A DNA stretch of 64,000 bases, from positions 124,001-188,000 of the forward strand of contig CAZFCE010000002.1 in the NCBI GenBank assembly GCA_964517605.1, given 5' to 3'. The notes under the pieces are model-generated. The model saw only the letters and a program-made list of their open reading frames with translations. It had not been told where the DNA came from and ran no database searches. Both the position numbers and the translations under genes were made by a program. Of this stretch, positions 59,474-64,000 are shown piece by piece (position 1 is the stretch's first letter; every line of letters starts with the position of its first letter). Source of the stretch: J095 sp964517605 (GTDB taxonomy: Bacteria; Chloroflexota; Anaerolineae; 4572-78; J111).

Positions 59474-60285
59474 TGTTCAATTTTGGCAGCATCCGGGCGT
59501 TGATCATTGACATTGACGGCACGCTGTTTCACGGCGACCAACCGCTGCCCGGCCTGCCTCACCTGTTTGCTTTTTTGCGCTGGCGCGGTATTGCCGGCGT
59601 GGTGGCCACCAATAACACCACCCAAACTCCGGCGCAGTACCGGCGCAAACTGGCGCTGGCCGGCGCTAAAATACGCAAAGAACAAGTGATTACCGCCGGC
59701 GTGGCCACCGCTGCTTATTTAAAACGGGAATTACCTGCCGGCGCGAGCCTGTATTTAATTGGCGAAGCCGCGTTACGCCAGGTTATGCGCCGGGCCGGAT
59801 TTGAGTTGATGGCCGATGCCAGCCGTCCGGTGGCGGCGGTAGTGGTGGGCGGCGATACGCGCCTCACTTACACCAGGCTCAAATACGCCGTGCTGCATCT
59901 TCAGCGGGGCGCGCGGCTGGTGGGCGCTAACCCCGATTTGCTCATTCCCACCGTCGAAGGGCTGCTGCCCGAAGCCGGCGTAACGCTGGCCGCGCTGCAA
60001 GCCGCTACCGGCATCACGCCAACGGTAGTGGGCAAACCGGAACGGTTGCTGTTTGAACTGGCGCTGGCCAAACTGGGCAGCGCCGCCGCCCACACCGCCA
60101 TGCTCGGCGACCGGCTGGAAACCGATATTCTGGGCGCGCAACGGGCCGGGTTAAAAACCATTCTGGTGACAACCGGCGTGGACAACGCCGCCACCGCCGC
60201 CGCCAAAGGCATCACGCCAGATGTAATTGTAGGCGGGTTGGAAGAACTGGTTGAACTGTGGAACGCGGTTGCTCCCCAATCGTAA
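59473..60285 (+). CDS. HAD-IIA family phosphatase, NagD-like
   Basis: A 270-residue haloacid dehalogenase-superfamily phosphatase. Motif I is 'LIIDIDGTLFHGDQPLPG' with the nucleophile Asp and the acid/base Asp. 'VVATNNTTQTP' is motif II, 'VVGKPERLLFELAL' includes the motif III Lys, and 'AMLGDRLETDILGAQRAGLKTILVTTGV' is motif IV. The cap and loop 'LIGEAALRQVMRRAGFE' place it in the HAD-IIA (NagD, PGP, AraL) group that removes phosphate from sugar or purine/pyrimidine nucleotides and small phosphorylated metabolites. Its ATG overlaps the stop of the aldolase gene, so it may relieve accumulation of a phosphorylated by-product. Confidence 0.92.
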   Translation: MFNFGSIRALIIDIDGTLFHGDQPLPGLPHLFAFLRWRGIAGVVATNNTTQTPAQYRRKLALAGAKIRKEQVITAGVATAAYLKRELPAGASLYLIGEAALRQVMRRAGFELMADASRPVAAVVVGGDTRLTYTRLKYAVLHLQRGARLVGANPDLLIPTVEGLLPEAGVTLAALQAATGITPTVVGKPERLLFELALAKLGSAAAHTAMLGDRLETDILGAQRAGLKTILVTTGVDNAATAAAKGITPDVIVGGLEELVELWNAVAPQS

Positions 60286-60302
60286 ATCAAGAGAGGTGAA
60301 CT

Positions 60303-61688
60303 ATGACCTTTGATCTTGTCATTAAAAACGGCACCATTGTTACCGCCGAAGCCACCTATCAGGCCGATATTGGCGTGCAAGGCGAGCGGATTGCGGCCAT
60401 CGGCGCGGGGCTAACCGGCGCGCGCGAAATCAACGCCGTCGGCAAGCTGGTAACGCCCGGCGCGGTAGATGTGCATGTTCACATGCAAATGGCGCTGGGC
60501 GGCGGCATCATCTCCTCTGATGATTTTTTCAGCGGCACCCGGGCGGCGGCCTTTGGCGGCGTTACCGCCATTGTTGATTTTGTCGAATCGGCTCCCACGC
60601 AAAGCATGCTGGCCGGGCTGGCCGACCGGCGGGCCGAAGCCGATCCCCGCGTGATGATTGACTATGGCCTGCACATGACCATCGGCCCACACGAAATTGA
60701 CAAACTCGATCAGGTGCCGGCGGCGTTGGCTGCCGGGTGCGCCAGTTTTAAACTATACATGGCCTACGGCTTCCGGCTCACCGATGACCAGCTATTCAAA
60801 GCCCTTACCGCCGTAAAAAACGCGGGCGGGTTGCCGGTTGTCCACGCCGAAAATTGGGACATTATCTGCACATTAGTGGCGCAAAACCTGGCCACCGGGC
60901 GCACCACGCCCCACTGGCACCCGCGCAGCCGCCCGGAGCTACTCGAAGGCGAGGCCGCCGGGCGCGTGATTGATATTGCCACGTATGTGGGCGTGCCGCT
61001 ACACATTTTCCACGTGGGCTGCCAGGCGACGGTTGACCGGATTGTGGCCGCCCGCGCCCGCGGCCTGCCCGTAACCGGCGAAACCTGCCCGCAATATCTA
61101 CTGCTCAACGATTCGGTGTACGACCGGCCCGGTGTTGAAGGGGCGTTGCCGGTGTGCGCGCCGCCCATTCGCCCGGCGGGTGAGCAGGAAAACATGTGGC
61201 AGGCGCTGGCCCACAATCACCTGCAAATTGTCACCACCGACCACTGCCCGTTTGTTAAAGCCGATAAAATGCGCGGCATCGAAGCCAACGATTTTAGCAA
61301 AATTCCGGGCGGCGTGCCATCCATTGAATGCCGGTTTCCGGCGCTGTACAGCTTTGGCGTGCGCGGCGGTTATTTTTCGGCCAATCGCTGGGTAGAAATG
61401 TGCTGCACCACTCCGGCCCAAATGTTTGGCTTTACCCGCAAAGGCCACATTGCCGTGGGTTTTGATGCCGATTTGGTGGTATTTGACCCCGCCCGGCAGG
61501 TAACGCTCTCTACCGAAACGCTGCACGAAAAAGTTGACTGGACGCCGTATGCCGGGCTGGAAATTACCGGCTGGCCAGCGGCCACCATCAGCCGGGGCGA
61601 AGTGATTGTTGAAAACGGTCAGTTTTACGGCGCGCCGGGCCGGGGCCGGTTTATTGAGCGGCGGTTAGAGCCAAAAAGGAGCCTCTGA
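60303..61688 (+). CDS. hyuA: Dihydropyrimidinase/D-hydantoinase-like amidohydrolase
   Basis: A 461-residue cyclic-amidohydrolase with the full dinuclear metal site: 'VDVHVHMQM' (HxH), the carbamylated Lys in 'CASFKLYMAYGF', His in 'VVHAENWD' and 'IFHVGCQATVD', and Asp in 'TTDHCPF'. It hydrolyses the ring of hydantoins, dihydropyrimidines or related imides. E. coli hyuA (phenylhydantoinase) lies in the same cluster as ssnA, ygeW, ygeY and xdhD, and the set is linked to anaerobic purine/urate breakdown. The ribosome-binding site AGAGGTG lies 6 nt before the ATG, and its stop overlaps the start of the UbiD-like gene by one base. Confidence 0.92.
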   Translation: MTFDLVIKNGTIVTAEATYQADIGVQGERIAAIGAGLTGAREINAVGKLVTPGAVDVHVHMQMALGGGIISSDDFFSGTRAAAFGGVTAIVDFVESAPTQSMLAGLADRRAEADPRVMIDYGLHMTIGPHEIDKLDQVPAALAAGCASFKLYMAYGFRLTDDQLFKALTAVKNAGGLPVVHAENWDIICTLVAQNLATGRTTPHWHPRSRPELLEGEAAGRVIDIATYVGVPLHIFHVGCQATVDRIVAARARGLPVTGETCPQYLLLNDSVYDRPGVEGALPVCAPPIRPAGEQENMWQALAHNHLQIVTTDHCPFVKADKMRGIEANDFSKIPGGVPSIECRFPALYSFGVRGGYFSANRWVEMCCTTPAQMFGFTRKGHIAVGFDADLVVFDPARQVTLSTETLHEKVDWTPYAGLEITGWPAATISRGEVIVENGQFYGAPGRGRFIERRLEPKRSL

Positions 61689-63028
61689 TGGCCAAAATTC
61701 ACGATCTGCGTTCATTTATTGCGGCACTGGCCGCCGCCGGGCAACTGGTACGGGTAAAAAACCCGGTCAGCCTTACCCACGAACTGGCCGACGTAACCGC
61801 CACGCTGGATCGCCGGGGCAGCGGCGCACCGCTGTTTGAAGCCGTTAACGGCAGCGAATGGCCCATTTTTGCCAGCAGCGTGGCCAACCAAAAACGGGCG
61901 GCCATTGCGCTGGGCTGCGCCGAAGCCGAAATCACCGATGTGATGAGCCGGGCGCTGGAGCCGGCCAACGGCATTGCGCCGGTGCAGGTGGCCGAAGCCG
62001 CCTGGCAGACCAACGTTTACACCGGCAACGCCATTGACGTGCGCGAGTTGCCCATTCCCACCCACTCGCGGGGCGACGGCGGCGCGTTCATTACCGGCGG
62101 GGTAGTGGTGTGCAAAGACCCCGTTTCGGGCCGGGGCAATCTCAGTTACAACCGCATGCAGGTTAAAGGGCCGCGCAGTTTTGGCTTTAACGTGAACGAG
62201 TGGCGGCACGTGCGGCTGTTTATGGCCAGCCGGCCCGATCCCACCGCGCCCTTTCCGGTGGCGGTGGCCATTGGCCTGGACCCGGCCATTATGATTGCCG
62301 CCGGCGTGCGCACCGAAGCCGACGAACTTACCATTGCCGGAGCCATCCGCGGCCAGCCGGTGCCGGTGCGCCGGGGCATCACCGTTGAGGTTGATATTCC
62401 GGCGGAGGCCGAAATTGTGATTGAAGGCTACGTCCACCCCGCCGAGAAAAAAGGCGAAGGGCCACTGGCCGAGTTTCACGGCTACCACGGCGAAATCTGG
62501 GACAGCCCCACCTTTGAAGTGACGGCCATTTGCTGGCGCGCCAACCCCATTTTTCAAACCATTATCCCCGGCGGGTACGAACACGTATACATTGGCAACG
62601 TGCTGCCCCGCGAGCCGCTGCTGCGCCGCTTTGTGCGCCACCTCAGCCCCACGGCGGTGGTGCATATTCCGCCTTATGCCAACGGCTTTGCCGCCATTGT
62701 GCAAATTGAGCGCGACAACCCCGGCCAGCCCAAAAATATTGCTATGGCCGCCATGACGGCCCACATCAACATTAAACAGGTGATTGTGGTAGACCGCGAC
62801 ATCAATATTTACGACTCCGCCGATGTGTTGTGGGCGCTGACCAATCGCGTGGATTGGAGCCGCGACGTGTTCACCGTGCCGGGGGCGCAGGGCCACGAAA
62901 TGGACCCCACCGCCGACCAGCGCGGCCTGCACACCAAAATTGGCATTGACGCCACCTACAAACGCGAACGCCGCGAATACGGCACGCGGGTTAGTTACCC
63001 CACCGTGGACTTAAGCCAGTACTTGTAA
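61688..63028 (+). CDS. UbiD-family decarboxylase
   Basis: A 446-residue UbiD-like decarboxylase using prenylated FMN. 'GNLSYNRMQVKGPRSFGFNV' holds the conserved Arg, 'KGEGPLAEFHGYHGE' matches the E-x4-E catalytic acid region, and 'HIPPYANGFAAIVQI' with 'ADQRGLHTKIGIDATYK' at the C-terminus are typical. The family decarboxylates aromatic, heteroaromatic or alpha,beta-unsaturated acids. No UbiX-type prenyltransferase gene is in the window. It follows the hydantoinase gene with a one-base overlap, so its substrate may be a heterocycle product of that enzyme. The E2 gene begins 10 nt after the stop. Confidence 0.9.
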   Translation: MAKIHDLRSFIAALAAAGQLVRVKNPVSLTHELADVTATLDRRGSGAPLFEAVNGSEWPIFASSVANQKRAAIALGCAEAEITDVMSRALEPANGIAPVQVAEAAWQTNVYTGNAIDVRELPIPTHSRGDGGAFITGGVVVCKDPVSGRGNLSYNRMQVKGPRSFGFNVNEWRHVRLFMASRPDPTAPFPVAVAIGLDPAIMIAAGVRTEADELTIAGAIRGQPVPVRRGITVEVDIPAEAEIVIEGYVHPAEKKGEGPLAEFHGYHGEIWDSPTFEVTAICWRANPIFQTIIPGGYEHVYIGNVLPREPLLRRFVRHLSPTAVVHIPPYANGFAAIVQIERDNPGQPKNIAMAAMTAHINIKQVIVVDRDINIYDSADVLWALTNRVDWSRDVFTVPGAQGHEMDPTADQRGLHTKIGIDATYKRERREYGTRVSYPTVDLSQYL

Positions 63029-63038
63029 CAGGTAAAAA

Positions 63039-64000
63039 ATGACAACCACCCCCACCGAATTAATTCTGGTAATGCCCAAACTGGGGCTAACCATGCTCGA
63101 AGCCACGCTGACCCGCTGGCTTAAAAACGCCGGCCAGGCGGTGCGCCAGAACGAAATTTTATTTGAATTTGAAAGCGATAAATCGTTGATGGAATACGAA
63201 TGCCCGACTGATGGCGTGCTGGCTCAAATTCTGGTTGCCGCCGGCAACACGGTTCCCTGCGGCACGCCGGTGGCCCGCTTGCAACCCGCCGGAGCAACAG
63301 CGATAACGCCACCGCCGACCATCACCGCCACGCCGGCGGCCAAACGGCAAGCCCGGCTGCACGGCATCGAACTGGCTCAACTCACCGGGCGCGGCCCGCA
63401 GGGGCGAATTCAATTAGCCGATGTGGTTGCCGCCGCTACCGCCCCAACCGCGCCGGTGGCCCGCGTAACGCCCGTGGCCGAGCGGCTGGCCGACGAGTTG
63501 GGCGTGGATTGGACCAAACTCGATGGCAGCGGCTCCGGCGGGCGCGTGCACAAAGCCGATGTGCTGCAAGCCGCGCCGCCGCCGCCCCAACCGGCGGCCC
63601 GCACCCAGCCGCTCACCGGCATTCGCGGGGCGATTGCCAGCCGCATGAGCGACAGCGCCTTTTCCGCGCCGCACGTTACCCTGTTTGCCGAAGCCGACGC
63701 CACTGCGCTGGTTGATGCCCGCCGCCAACTCAACGCCGAGACGCCCGCCGACGCCAAAATTTCATACAACACGCTGCTGGCGGCCATTGTGGCCCGCCTG
63801 CTGCCCGACCATCCCGCCCTCAACGCCTGCATCACCGGCAACAGCATCCACTTTTACGCCGACATCAACATTGCCCTGGCGGTAGATACCGAGCGCGGAC
63901 TGCTGGCTCCGGTGCTTAAAAACGCCAACCGGCTTGACCTGCTCGCCCTTCAACGCGCCGGCAACGCGCTCATTGAACGCGCCGTGGCCGGCCAAAGCCT
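63039..64000 (+). CDS. Dihydrolipoamide acyltransferase (E2), 5' part
   Basis: The frame stays open to the end of the window, so about 320 residues of this E2 are visible. The N-terminal lipoyl domain (residues about 8-82) has 'ILVMPKLGLTMLEATLTRW' and the lipoylated Lys48 in 'FEFESDKSLMEYE'. Two peripheral-subunit-binding domains follow (about 97-130 and 144-176; 'GRGPQGRIQLADV' and 'GSGSGGRVHKADV'), where usually there is one. The catalytic domain starts near 192 ('PLTGIRGAIASRMSDS'). It transfers the acyl group from E1 to CoA. The likely E1 partner is encoded at 35.7-37.8 kb and a candidate E3 at the left edge. It may be co-transcribed with the UbiD-like gene (10-nt gap). Confidence 0.93.
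   Translation, partial: MTTTPTELILVMPKLGLTMLEATLTRWLKNAGQAVRQNEILFEFESDKSLMEYECPTDGVLAQILVAAGNTVPCGTPVARLQPAGATAITPPPTITATPAAKRQARLHGIELAQLTGRGPQGRIQLADVVAAATAPTAPVARVTPVAERLADELGVDWTKLDGSGSGGRVHKADVLQAAPPPPQPAARTQPLTGIRGAIASRMSDSAFSAPHVTLFAEADATALVDARRQLNAETPADAKISYNTLLAAIVARLLPDHPALNACITGNSIHFYADINIALAVDTERGLLAPVLKNANRLDLLALQRAGNALIERAVAGQS

Noticed and set aside
61712..62932. Minus-strand frame of 406 codons opposite the UbiD-like gene
   Set aside because: Its composition is dominated by His, Gly and Asn, with no motifs; the forward frame is a clear UbiD relative.
1..64000. CRISPR array, integrase, transposase, toxin-antitoxin pair or phage gene set
   Set aside because: No regularly spaced direct repeats and no recognisable proteins of these types were seen on either strand.

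Overview
The window looks like a bacterial chromosome segment of moderately high GC, most likely from a Chloroflexota (Anaerolineae-like) lineage. This is an inference from style, not from a marker gene. The pointers are lipoproteins and secreted proteins built from pre-peptidase C-terminal (PPC) repeats, a secreted protease with a C-terminal YLPLVIK stretch and proline-rich tail, two F420-type luciferase-like oxidoreductases, frequent TTG starts, and many short palindromes in the gaps. I found no rRNA, tRNA, CRISPR array, integrase or transposase.

Layout. (1) 1-14.6 kb: the 3' end of a dihydrolipoyl dehydrogenase gene; a minus-strand set with a PPC lipoprotein, a soluble histidine kinase, two GNAT acetyltransferases and two solute-binding-like envelope proteins, one fused to a von Willebrand A domain; then a large secreted zinc metalloprotease and an orphan MacB/FtsX-type permease. 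(2) 14.6-17.4 kb: a gene-poor stretch rich in inverted repeats, with two small hypothetical genes. (3) 17.4-24.9 kb, minus strand: formate-tetrahydrofolate ligase, a hypothetical protein, a formyl-THF hydrolase-like formyltransferase, a 1121-residue GHMP kinase/UDPGP-type pyrophosphorylase fusion and a GalU-like nucleotidyltransferase. (4) 25.2-64 kb: about 39 kb in which every gene lies on the plus strand, a large catabolic region.

The catabolic region starts with a quinone-oxidoreductase-like enzyme, a YgeY-like M20 hydrolase and an iron alcohol dehydrogenase. It continues with a flavin enzyme, aldehyde dehydrogenase, a small ABM-fold protein and a four-gene amine/amino-acid dehydrogenase module of HcnABC or opine-oxidase type carrying two DAO subunits. 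Then come the E1 alpha and beta subunits of an acetoin/pyruvate-dehydrogenase-like complex, whose E2 gene begins at the far right end. An XRE-cupin regulator precedes a complete BMP-family (nucleoside/purine-type) ABC importer. Behind the importer lie relatives of much of the Escherichia coli ygeW-ygeY-ssnA-hyuA-xdhD group: a cyclodeaminase-like protein, SsnA-like aminohydrolase, YgeW-like carbamoyltransferase, YgeY-like hydrolase, XdhD-like molybdenum hydroxylase and HyuA-like hydantoinase. Among them sits a sugar or hydroxy-acid branch of two LsrF-type aldolases, an FGGY kinase, a sugar isomerase-like protein, SDRs, two 2-hydroxyacid dehydrogenases and a HAD phosphatase, followed by a UbiD-type decarboxylase.

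The simplest reading is import and anaerobic-style breakdown of purines or related N-heterocycles and their sugar part, with one-carbon units passing to tetrahydrofolate. The substrate is not proven by the sequence. The most striking single gene is the XdhD-like enzyme, whose N-terminal ferredoxin-like domain keeps its spacing but has lost all eight cluster cysteines. Product names rest on motif and family recognition by eye; no database search was run.
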